From JBDNJM01 sp041687755 (GTDB taxonomy: Bacteria > Planctomycetota > UBA1135 > GCA-002686595), in contig JBDNJM010000112.1 in NCBI GenBank assembly GCA_041687755.1, positions 1 through 11,932 of the forward strand: DNA of 11,932 nucleotides, written 5' to 3'. The position numbers and the translations under genes are program-made. The notes beneath the pieces were generated by a model. That model ran no database searches, was not told where the DNA came from, and saw only the letters and a list, made by a program, of their open reading frames with translations. Of this stretch, positions 6,410 to 11,932 are shown in pieces (position 1 is the first letter of the stretch; each line of letters opens with the position of its first letter).

Positions 6410-7213
6410 TCAGGCGCGCGTGGCCAACGGTTGGCCCATGCGCACCTTGGCGCCTAGCTCAAGCCCGGCGAGCGGCTCGGGCGCGGGCCGCCCCGGGACG
6501 TGCGGCAGGATGAGGACGACCGTGGAGCCCATTTCGAAGCGTCCGAGCTCGGCGCCCCGCTCGAAGGTCGCTCCCGCCGTGGGAGCTGCGCCCTGCTCAA
6601 CGCCGACGACGCGCATGCGCCCGACGTTGAGGGCGCCCACGAGCACCAGGAAGCAAGGGCCGGCGTCGTCCTCGAGCCGCAGGGCGACGCGCTCGTTGGA
6701 CACGAACACGCGCGGGCGACGGGCGGTTTCTTTGGGCGCGACGGAGTAGCGCGCCGCGCCGAGCCAGCTCGCGGCTGCCAGTCGCGCGCTGAGCGGCGAG
6801 TGCACCCGGTGGTAGTCGCTGGGGCTCAAGTAGACGTTGAGGGCGAGCGCGCCCCCAAGGTCCACGCCTTCACCGCAGGGCCCGAGCAGTTCCGCGGCCG
6901 AGTACGGCTGGCCCTTCGCCTGCAGCAGCGTATCGGCGGTGATGCGCTCCGCACTGATCAGGCGCCCGTCGGCGGGTGAACCGAAGCCCGCGGGTTCGTC
7001 CGGGAACACGCGCGCGCCGGTCTTTAGCTCGCGCACAAAGAAGGCGCCGAGGCTCGGGTAGTCGCCGGGGCGCAGGCGCGCTTCATTCAGGTCGGCGCCG
7101 ACGATGCGGGCAAACGTGCGCACCCCGAACGCGCGCAGGAAGCCCGGCAGCCGGCGGTCCATCAGCCAGCCCATGCCGCGGCTGATCGCGAGTCGAATGG
7201 GAGTGCCGCTCAC
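6410..7213 (-). CDS. psd: Phosphatidylserine decarboxylase proenzyme
   Basis: This enzyme removes CO2 from phosphatidylserine to give phosphatidylethanolamine at the cytoplasmic membrane, using a pyruvoyl group made by self-cleavage. It has 267 aa. The N-terminal segment EARLRPGDYPSLGAFFVRELK (44-64) is the family's conserved lead-in. The putative catalytic Asp is D82 in SPADGRL, the two His are H135 and H138 in DYHRVHSP, and the cleavage motif is GRFEMGSTVV with S230 as the future pyruvoyl residue. The motif reads MGST where the bacterial consensus is LGST, a mild variant. It is shorter than the E. coli enzyme (about 320 aa). GTG 7213 was chosen because it overlaps the pdxH stop in a GTGA, a sign of translational coupling; ATG starts further in would remove the N-terminal helix. 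Expression probably depends on the pdxH promoter. Confidence 0.93.
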   Translation of the reverse strand: MSGTPIRLAISRGMGWLMDRRLPGFLRAFGVRTFARIVGADLNEARLRPGDYPSLGAFFVRELKTGARVFPDEPAGFGSPADGRLISAERITADTLLQAKGQPYSAAELLGPCGEGVDLGGALALNVYLSPSDYHRVHSPLSARLAAASWLGAARYSVAPKETARRPRVFVSNERVALRLEDDAGPCFLVLVGALNVGRMRVVGVEQGAAPTAGATFERGAELGRFEMGSTVVLILPHVPGRPAPEPLAGLELGAKVRMGQPLATRA

Positions 7214-7860
7214 GGCTGCAGCCTGGCCACGCGAAACGCGCCGTCGGCGTTGAGTCGGTAGTCGATGCGGTCGTGTAGCCGGCTGGGTCGTCCCTGCCAG
7301 AACTCGATCCGGTCGGGGCGCAGGAGGTAGCCGCCCCAGTGCGGGGGACGGGGCACGGGCGCGTCCTCGGGGAAGCGTTCGGAGATCGCGCGCTCGGCCT
7401 GCTCGAGCGCGTCCCGGCTGTCGACGGGTCGGCTCTGGGCGCTGGCCCAGGCCCCGAGCCGGCTCGCGCGCGGCCGGCTGGCGAAGTACGCGTCGGATTC
7501 TTCGGTCGAGAGCTGCTCGACAGCGCCCTCCAGCCGCACTTGGCGCTCGAGCTCGGGCCAAAACAGCACGAGCGCCGCCGTGGGGGACCCCGCGAGGGCG
7601 GTGCCCTTGTCGCTCTCATAGTTCGTGAAGAACCGCGGGCCGCGCTCGTCGAGGCCTTTCAGCAGCACGATCCGCGCCTGGGGGCGCCCGCGACCGTCCA
7701 CGGTCGCCAACGTCATCGCGGTGGGTTCGAGGGCGGCGGCCTCCTGGGCCTGGTGGATCCACAGCCGCAGGGCGACCAGGGGGTCGGGACCGAGGTCGGC
7801 TGCGGACAGCCGTGCCGCGGAATACTCGCGTCGAATATCACTCAGCTCCATAGTGGGCAT
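7210..7860 (-). CDS. pdxH: Pyridoxamine/pyridoxine 5'-phosphate oxidase
   Basis: This cytoplasmic FMN enzyme oxidises pyridoxine or pyridoxamine 5'-phosphate to pyridoxal 5'-phosphate, the last step of B6 synthesis and a salvage step. Its 216 aa closely match the E. coli length (218). Family motifs appear in order: DIRREY (8-13), RIVLLK (63-68), FFTNYESDKG (77-86, FMN site), WPELERQVR (101-109), SRPRASRLGAWAS (128-140), WGGY (175-178), IEFWQG (185-190) and RLHDR (194-198, active-site Arg and His). The start is ATG 7860, or ATG 7851 three codons in; both fit the family and no Shine-Dalgarno decides. It is the first gene of a two-gene operon with psd, overlapping it by four bases, and lies 52 bp from a divergent amidase gene. 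Confidence 0.96.
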   Translation of the reverse strand: MPTMELSDIRREYSAARLSAADLGPDPLVALRLWIHQAQEAAALEPTAMTLATVDGRGRPQARIVLLKGLDERGPRFFTNYESDKGTALAGSPTAALVLFWPELERQVRLEGAVEQLSTEESDAYFASRPRASRLGAWASAQSRPVDSRDALEQAERAISERFPEDAPVPRPPHWGGYLLRPDRIEFWQGRPSRLHDRIDYRLNADGAFRVARLQP

Positions 7861-7912
7861 CTTGGCGCGCCCGCACGACCTGTACCAGCCCCGGCCAGCC
7901 CTGGAGACTTCG
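7861..7912. promoter_or_regulatory. 52-bp divergent intergenic region (pdxH / amidase)
   Basis: Both flanking genes start at its edges and run outward, so any promoters for the pdxH-psd operon and the amidase gene must lie here or extend into the opposite coding sequence. The stretch is GC-rich and I see no convincing -10 or -35 box. The amidase ribosome binding site lies at its right end. Confidence 0.4.
7903..7906 (+). promoter_or_regulatory. Ribosome binding site (GGAG) for the amidase gene
   Basis: GGAG lies six bases upstream of ATG 7913. It is the only well-placed Shine-Dalgarno sequence in the window and supports ATG 7913 over the longer open frame that runs back into pdxH. Confidence 0.6.
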
Positions 7913-9538
7913 ATGACGCCCGATCCCCGCCCCGCCGATCCCCTAGACCCCGCTGGCCAGGATGCTGACGCCCAGCGCGCGGCTGACGTCGAGCGCATCG
8001 CCGGAATCGAGGCGCTGCTCGGGATCGGCTTCACCCAGGCGGAGCGCGAACAGATGCAGCCCGGCCTGCGCGCTCGACTGGCCCGCTTTGCTGCGCGGCG
8101 GCGCATGCCCCTGCCCGAGAACTCAAGTCCCGCCTGCGGGTTCGACCCGTTCGCCGGCGGGGCGCCCCCGTCAGGCAATCCGCCGGTCCGCCTCGAGCCT
8201 CGAGAAGCCGCGCTGCCCGTCGACCCCGAGGATCTGGCCTTCGCCCCGGTCCTGGAGCTGGCCCACTGGCTGCGCACGCGACAGCTCAAGAGTCTCGACC
8301 TGACGGAGCTCTTGCTGCGGCGCATAGAGCGGCTGGACGGGCGCCTAAAGGCCTGCATCCTTGTGACGGCGGAGCGCGCCCGGGCGGAGGCGCGGGTGGC
8401 CGACGAGGAGCTGGACGCCGGCGCTTGGCGCGGGCTGCTGCACGGCGTGCCCTACGGCGCCAAGGACCTGTTCGACACGGCGGACATCGCGACGACCTTT
8501 GGCGCGGAGCCGTTCGTCGAGCGCCTGCCGGCGAGCGACGCGGCGGTCGTGGAGCGCCTGGGGCGGGCGGGAGCGGTGCTGTTGGCCAAGACCTCGCTGG
8601 GGGCGCTCGCGTACGGGGACCTGTGGTTCGGCGGGCGCACCCGCAACCCATGGAACCTCGAGCAGGGCTCCTCGGGGTCGAGCGCAGGTTCCGCGGCGGG
8701 CGTCGCGGCGGGGCTGTTCCCGTTCGCGCTGGGCACGGAGACCTACGGTTCGATCGTGTCGCCGTGCATGCGCTGCGGGGCGACGGGGCTGCGCCCGACC
8801 TTCGGCCGCGTGCCGCGCACCGGCGCGATGGCCCTGTGTTGGAGCCTCGACAAGGTGGGCCCCATCGCGCGGCGGGTGGAGGACACGCTGGTGGTGCTCG
8901 AGGCGATCCAGGGGCCCGACGTCGGCGACCCGGCGTCGAGGACGCTGCTGCCGCTCGGCCCCTATCCGGGCGCGGCGGGCGAGGTCTTGCGGGTCGGGCT
9001 GGAGCGCTCCTGGTTCGAGCGGGCGGGGGCGTCCGAGCGGGCGGCCCTGGCGGCGCTGGAGCGCCTGCCCGGGGTGGAAATCACGGAGGTGGCCTTGCCC
9101 GAGGGGCCCTGGAGCGCGCTGCTGACGGTGCTCGAGGTCGAAGCCGCGGTGGCGTTCGAGGACCTGACGCGCAGCGATCGCGACGATGAGCTGGGCTGGC
9201 AGGACCCCGAGGCGTGGCCCAACACGTTCCGCTCGGCCTGGCTCGTGCCCGCACCCGAGTTCTTGGCGGCGGAGCGCCTGCGCGGCCAGCTGGTGCGCGA
9301 GTTTGGCGAGACGATGCGCGGCCTCGATGCGATCTTCGCACCGAGCTTCGCTGCAGATCTGCTGTTGATCACCAACTTCACCGGTCACCCCTCGCTGACC
9401 CTCAGGGTCGGCTTCGAGGACGGCGCTCCCCAGGGGGCGACGCTGTTCGGGGCGCTGGCGGGGGAGTCCCGCCTGGTGACCTTGGGCGCCTTGCTTGAGC
9501 GGGAACTCGACGTGCACGGCGCTCGTCCCGACCTCTAG
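7913..9538 (+). CDS. Amidase signature family hydrolase
   Basis: This 541-aa protein is an amidase-signature (GatA/FAAH-like) hydrolase. The N-terminal ~90 residues are a helical extension (IEALLGIGFTQAEREQMQ, then LPENSSPACGFDPF), which I recall from a subset of bacterial amidases. The catalytic domain follows. The triad can be placed: Lys184 in PYGAKDLF, cis-Ser256 in the GSSGSSAGS loop, and nucleophile Ser280 in ETYGSIVSP, 24 residues after the cis-Ser as expected. The usual GGS before the nucleophile reads YGS here, and the next conserved block is CGATGLRPTFGRVPRTGAM. No gatB or gatC is adjacent, so a role in tRNA amidotransfer is unlikely; an amide or ester substrate cannot be named. No clear signal peptide is visible. 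The gene diverges from pdxH. Confidence 0.9.
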   Translation: MTPDPRPADPLDPAGQDADAQRAADVERIAGIEALLGIGFTQAEREQMQPGLRARLARFAARRRMPLPENSSPACGFDPFAGGAPPSGNPPVRLEPREAALPVDPEDLAFAPVLELAHWLRTRQLKSLDLTELLLRRIERLDGRLKACILVTAERARAEARVADEELDAGAWRGLLHGVPYGAKDLFDTADIATTFGAEPFVERLPASDAAVVERLGRAGAVLLAKTSLGALAYGDLWFGGRTRNPWNLEQGSSGSSAGSAAGVAAGLFPFALGTETYGSIVSPCMRCGATGLRPTFGRVPRTGAMALCWSLDKVGPIARRVEDTLVVLEAIQGPDVGDPASRTLLPLGPYPGAAGEVLRVGLERSWFERAGASERAALAALERLPGVEITEVALPEGPWSALLTVLEVEAAVAFEDLTRSDRDDELGWQDPEAWPNTFRSAWLVPAPEFLAAERLRGQLVREFGETMRGLDAIFAPSFAADLLLITNFTGHPSLTLRVGFEDGAPQGATLFGALAGESRLVTLGALLERELDVHGARPDL

Positions 9539-9644
9539 TGCGGGTTCTGGTGCCCGGAGCCCAGGGCTTCCACGATCCGGTCGATGCGTCTCGTTTGCTA
9601 GCGACCTGAATCCGGGAAGCTCCTGAGGAAGTCACCGGCGGGCG

Positions 9645-9671
9645 TTGCATTCGTTGTTGGGGTGGTTATCT
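9645..9671 (+). promoter_or_regulatory. Weak sigma-70-like promoter candidate before the 9747 gene
   Basis: TTGCAT (9645-9650) and TTATCT (9666-9671) are separated by 15 bases, slightly short of the ideal 17. They lie in the least GC-rich part of the 208-bp gap after the amidase gene, about 75 bases before ATG 9747. The match is poor and may be chance. Confidence 0.2.
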
Positions 9672-9746
9672 CCACACGATTACCGCGCGCGATGCCGCAC
9701 GCGGTCGTTTGCCCGTCCGACGTGTTCCGACTTCGATGCCGCCCCA

Positions 9747-11123
9747 ATGAGCCCCAGCGCCACCCTGCCGGTCGTCCCGCGCCCCGCCGCCTCCCGCCCT
9801 GCCGCCCTCGGCCAGTTGCCGTCCGAACGACGTCCGTCGCTCGCCCGGCTTGAGCGCCACCTCGTCGCCCAGCTGAAGCAGCATCGCGGCGGCGATCCGC
9901 TGCTGGTGCTGTTCGACGTGGACTTGGCGCTGCTGGACCTCAGCCACGGCTGGGCCGAACTCCTCCAGCGCTTCGACGAGCGCGGGGGCACCGCTTACTT
10001 TGAGGGCTTGCTGCGCGAGCAACTGGAGACCCACGAGGCCGGGCTGCGGCGGCTGTTCGAGGAGCGTGGGGTGCCGCACTCGGCGCGCCGGCAGCTGCTG
10101 AACGAGTTCCTGCGCCTGTGCTGGTCCCCGGTCCCCGAGGTCGCGGGCACCCAGCCGTTCCTGTGCTCGCTCGAACTGCTGCGCTGGCTGGAGCTGCAGC
10201 CCGCCGTGCATGTGGCCTTCCTGACCGAGCGTTCCGACGAACGCCGTGAGGAGACGCTCCAGGCGCTCGAGCTGATCGGTGCCCGCGCGGGACTGCGCTT
10301 CGCGCATGCGCGGCTGTTCAGCGCGGGCCACGGCGAGCATCGACTCGTCGGCGAGGCGCAGCAGCAAGCCGCTCTTCAGCACTTTTCGGCGCAGGGCTTT
10401 CGGGTGTGCGCGCTGGTGGGGGAGGACGGCGGCGAAGTGGACGACATGCTGCGGCTCGACGCCGTGAAGCTCATCGCAGAGCTCCAGGCCCCGTCCGGCC
10501 CGGAAACGCCGCGCATCGTTTGGACGGGGATTCGCGACGGGGCCTCGCTGGAGCGCTTCATCGGCAGCCCCTTGCCGTTCGCGGAGATTTCTGCCCAGCG
10601 CGGCGCGGCCGGCGCGCTCAAGCTGTGCGGCGCGGGTTCCGGTCTCGAGTTGGAGGAGGTCCTGGCGGCCTGCGCCCAGGGGGGCAAGGGCCTGCGCCTG
10701 CGCCTGGTGGGGGCCCGAGCCCTTCTGCCGCGCATGGCGTTGGCCCTCGAGCGCAGCAGCTTCCCCAGCGCCCAGCTGGAATTCGCCTGCCTGCCGGAGG
10801 AGTTGGACCGCGACGATTTGCTCGGACTTCGGGAGCGCTTCCCCGAGGCCGGTTTCGTCGCGTTGGTCGGGGCCTGGAGCGGGCTGCAGGCCTTCGCCCC
10901 CGACCTGGTCGCCATGGCGTTCGAGCGCGTCCGGACGCTCGGGTTCGACACGGTCTCGGTCGACGCCGCGCCTCGATCCGCCGGCGCCCTTGAGGACGCC
11001 GCTCGCCAGCTGGGGCTGGGCGTCGATTTGGTCGCGGCCTCCAACCTGTCCGACTACTTGGAGGCAGCCTCGCGGGTTCCGCACTCGGTGAGCTGCGAAT
11101 TTCGCTCGGCGGGACCGCGATAG
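9747..11123 (+). CDS. Two-domain protein: HAD-like N-terminal half and unassigned C-terminal half
   Basis: This 458-aa protein starts at ATG 9747 after an in-frame Arg/Pro-rich stretch that looks non-coding. Residues 50-240 follow the haloacid dehalogenase order: LLVLFDVDLALLDLSHGW (motif I, D57 and D59), VAFLTER (motif II, T160) and ALVGEDGGEVDDM (motif IV-like, E226/D227 and D232/D233). The usual Thr two residues after the second Asp is Ala, and motif IV is unorthodox, so activity is uncertain. From about 256 the second half has alternating strands and helices: RIVWTGIRDGASLERF, KGLRLRL (314-320), FACL, then FPEAGFVALVGAWSG. This order faintly recalls Menorin/FAM151-type barrels, but the usual acidic residues are missing and the assignment is speculative. 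No signal peptide or membrane segment is visible. It appears to be a single-gene unit with a strong hairpin after its stop. Confidence 0.7.
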   Translation: MSPSATLPVVPRPAASRPAALGQLPSERRPSLARLERHLVAQLKQHRGGDPLLVLFDVDLALLDLSHGWAELLQRFDERGGTAYFEGLLREQLETHEAGLRRLFEERGVPHSARRQLLNEFLRLCWSPVPEVAGTQPFLCSLELLRWLELQPAVHVAFLTERSDERREETLQALELIGARAGLRFAHARLFSAGHGEHRLVGEAQQQAALQHFSAQGFRVCALVGEDGGEVDDMLRLDAVKLIAELQAPSGPETPRIVWTGIRDGASLERFIGSPLPFAEISAQRGAAGALKLCGAGSGLELEEVLAACAQGGKGLRLRLVGARALLPRMALALERSSFPSAQLEFACLPEELDRDDLLGLRERFPEAGFVALVGAWSGLQAFAPDLVAMAFERVRTLGFDTVSVDAAPRSAGALEDAARQLGLGVDLVAASNLSDYLEAASRVPHSVSCEFRSAGPR

Positions 11124-11147
11124 GTCTGCCAGAAGGCCGCTTCCGGC

Positions 11148-11188
11148 ACCTCCCTTGGGGGGATCCTGAACGCCGGATCAAGGGAGGT
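11148..11188 (+). terminator. Strong hairpin downstream of the 9747-11123 gene
   Basis: ACCTCCCTTG (11148-11157) pairs perfectly with CAAGGGAGGT (11179-11188), and GATCC/GGATC extends the stem inside, leaving a bulge of Gs on the left side only. It begins 24 bases after the stop codon. A smaller imperfect stem, GCCAGAAG/CTTCCGGC (11128-11147), precedes it. There is no T-tract, so terminator function is inferred from position. Confidence 0.55.
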
Positions 11189-11578
11189 TGCCGCGCCTGG
11201 GACGAGAGCGCCGAGGTACCACCCTTTGGGGTTGATCCAGCCCGCCACCCCCATATCCTGTGGTGGTGCGGCCGATTCTGCGCCAGCGCCCACCGGACGA
11301 TGTCCGGGGCGTCGGCACTCGAAACGCCTAGCTCGGCCCGACCCGTTTATGGGATTGCCCGCATTTTTCAGTGGGTAGCCCGGGAACTCTGCGCCGCCAC
11401 CGAACGAGCGCTCCATCCGACCCGCCTCAGGCTGGCCAGGGAGGGGGCGCCTCGCTTCGCCTTGAAGTCAGCCTCTAGCTCCGCCTTCTCGTTCCACCCC
11501 GTAACAGGGCTACGGCGCGGTGGGGCACCGTCCCGCTTCGGCGCCGATCTGCTTCGTCTCTGCCCCGCTCTCTGCTTC

Positions 11579-11599
11579 GGGAGGGAGGGAGGGAGGGGG
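11579..11599 (+). other. G-quadruplex-forming motif (five G-runs)
   Basis: Four GGG runs and a final GGGGG run are separated by single A residues. One-base loops are the arrangement that gives the most stable parallel quadruplexes. It lies in gene-free sequence, so an effect on transcription, replication or recombination is possible but not shown. Confidence 0.7.
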
Positions 11600-11754
11600 A
11601 TGGCCGGCACGGAGCGGAGACCCGCCCCGCGGCCTGTCCGGCCCCGTGCGGTTTCGTCCACCCCAAGGTCCCTCAGTCACGCTTGTCGCGCCCCGAGCGC
11701 GCGAGTCTCGTCCGCACCCGCGGAGTCACCGCCTCCGAGCCGCCCGCCGGCCAC

Positions 11755-11778
11755 CGTCCGAGAGCCCGTCCGAGAGCC
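11755..11778 (+). repeat. 12-nt direct repeat, two copies
   Basis: CGTCCGAGAGCC occurs at 11755-11766 and again at 11767-11778 without a gap. The second copy runs into the 16-nt array that follows. Confidence 0.85.
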
Positions 11779-11832
11779 GGTGCCATTAACAACCGGTGCC
11801 ATTAACAACCGGTGCCATCAACAACCGGTGCC
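11777..11832 (+). repeat. 16-nt tandem repeat, three and a half copies
   Basis: The unit CCGGTGCCATTAACAA is at 11777-11792 and 11793-11808. A third unit with one change (ATCAACAA) is at 11809-11824, and a half unit (CCGGTGCC) at 11825-11832. Each junction creates ACCGG, and the TTAACAA half is AT-rich in a GC-rich setting. The spacing and composition resemble iterons or a cluster of regulator sites, but slippage could produce the same pattern. Confidence 0.9.
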
Positions 11833-11910
11833 GCCGCCCCGCCAGAACGCCGCCGTCGAAGAGATGGCCCGACCTGCACGTGAATCCGACCGGCGCGTTG
11901 GTTCCCTCCC

Positions 11911-11932
11911 GGCCCTCGCGGCCCTCGCGGCC
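11911..11932 (+). repeat. 9-nt tandem repeat running off the window edge
   Basis: GGCCCTCGC occurs at 11911-11919 and 11920-11928, and a third copy begins (GGCC) at the last base of the window. The full length is not visible. It is a multiple of three and could be in a coding frame beyond the edge. Confidence 0.75.

Larger units (their letters stand above)
11124..11932. other. 809-bp region without a recognisable gene
   Basis: Open frames here are short, Pro/Arg-rich and lack family motifs or ribosome binding sites. The part 11124-11420 holds several stems: a long one at 11148-11188, ACCC-TTTG-GGGT (11221-11232) and CCGGAC-GAT-GTCCGG (11293-11307). It also holds a less GC-rich patch near 11339-11372 that includes ATTTTT. 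The part 11570-11932 is a run of low-complexity sequence: a G-run array and three short tandem arrays. I looked for the tRNA T-loop, the SRP RNA core and RNase P RNA core sequences and found none. It may be the upstream region of a gene beyond the window. Confidence 0.6.

Noticed and set aside
7214..7561. Upstream extension of the psd frame into pdxH
   Set aside because: It would overlap pdxH by over 300 bases with Arg/Ala-rich sequence; the GTG overlapping the pdxH stop fits the family start.
7625..7912. Upstream extension of the amidase frame
   Set aside because: It overlaps pdxH on the other strand. ATG 7913 has a GGAG ribosome binding site six bases upstream.
8345..9517. 390-codon minus-strand frame opposite the amidase gene
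   Set aside because: It is Arg/Gln/Pro-rich with no motif, while the plus strand has a full amidase signature.
9666..11084. 472-codon minus-strand frame opposite the HAD-like gene
   Set aside because: It has no recognisable motif and shadow-like composition (Gln, Arg, Leu); the plus strand carries ordered HAD motifs.
11054..11416. 120-codon minus-strand frame (MERSFGGGAEFPG...)
   Set aside because: It looks less biased than other shadows, so I considered it. It overlaps the end of the preceding gene and the strong hairpin at 11148-11188, lacks a ribosome binding site and matches no family I know.
11520..11789. 89-codon plus-strand frame in the terminal gene-free region
   Set aside because: It runs through the G-run array and the 12-nt repeats; the product is Pro/Arg/Ser low-complexity sequence.

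Overview
This window is GC-rich, tightly packed bacterial chromosome. Shine-Dalgarno signals are mostly weak or absent. It carries a PknB-type Ser/Thr kinase with a large extracytoplasmic C-terminus, a bacterial phosphatidylserine decarboxylase and several divergent proteins of recognisable fold. I lean towards a high-GC planctomycete-like lineage; a myxobacterium or relative is also possible. No rRNA, tRNA, phage, IS transposase or CRISPR was found, so this lineage call is inference only.

Layout. 1-228 holds two tandem copies (the first cut by the window edge) of a ~128-bp hairpin-rich repeat. 292-3081 (+) is a transmembrane Ser/Thr kinase whose stop codon overlaps the first base of a third copy of the same repeat (3081-3206). 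That copy sits between the kinase and a convergent carboxymuconolactone-decarboxylase-like gene (3234-3926, -). The 448-bp divergent gap that follows contains a 10-C tract, a 23-nt GC-rich tandem array and a pair of mutually exclusive hairpins. It leads into 4375-6273 (+), a secreted or membrane-anchored protein with a SurA/parvulin-like plan.

Two strong hairpins (6285-6365) separate that gene from the convergent two-gene operon pdxH-psd (7860 to 6410, -), whose genes overlap by four bases (GTGA). pdxH makes pyridoxal 5'-phosphate and psd makes phosphatidylethanolamine. Only 52 bp divide pdxH from a divergent amidase-signature hydrolase (7913-9538, +) with an intact Lys-Ser-Ser triad. Next is a two-domain protein (9747-11123, +): an N-terminal HAD-like half and an unassigned C-terminal half with a faint resemblance to Menorin/FAM151-type barrels.

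The last 809 bp (11124-11932) have no convincing gene. They hold a strong hairpin just after the last stop codon, a five-run G-quadruplex motif and three different short tandem arrays close together.

Apart from the pdxH-psd pair, the genes look like independent single transcription units; they do not form an obvious pathway. The most unusual element is the 128-bp repeat: near-matching ends, two hairpins kept in all three copies (one with a compensatory base-pair change), same orientation in every copy, and copies on both sides of the kinase.
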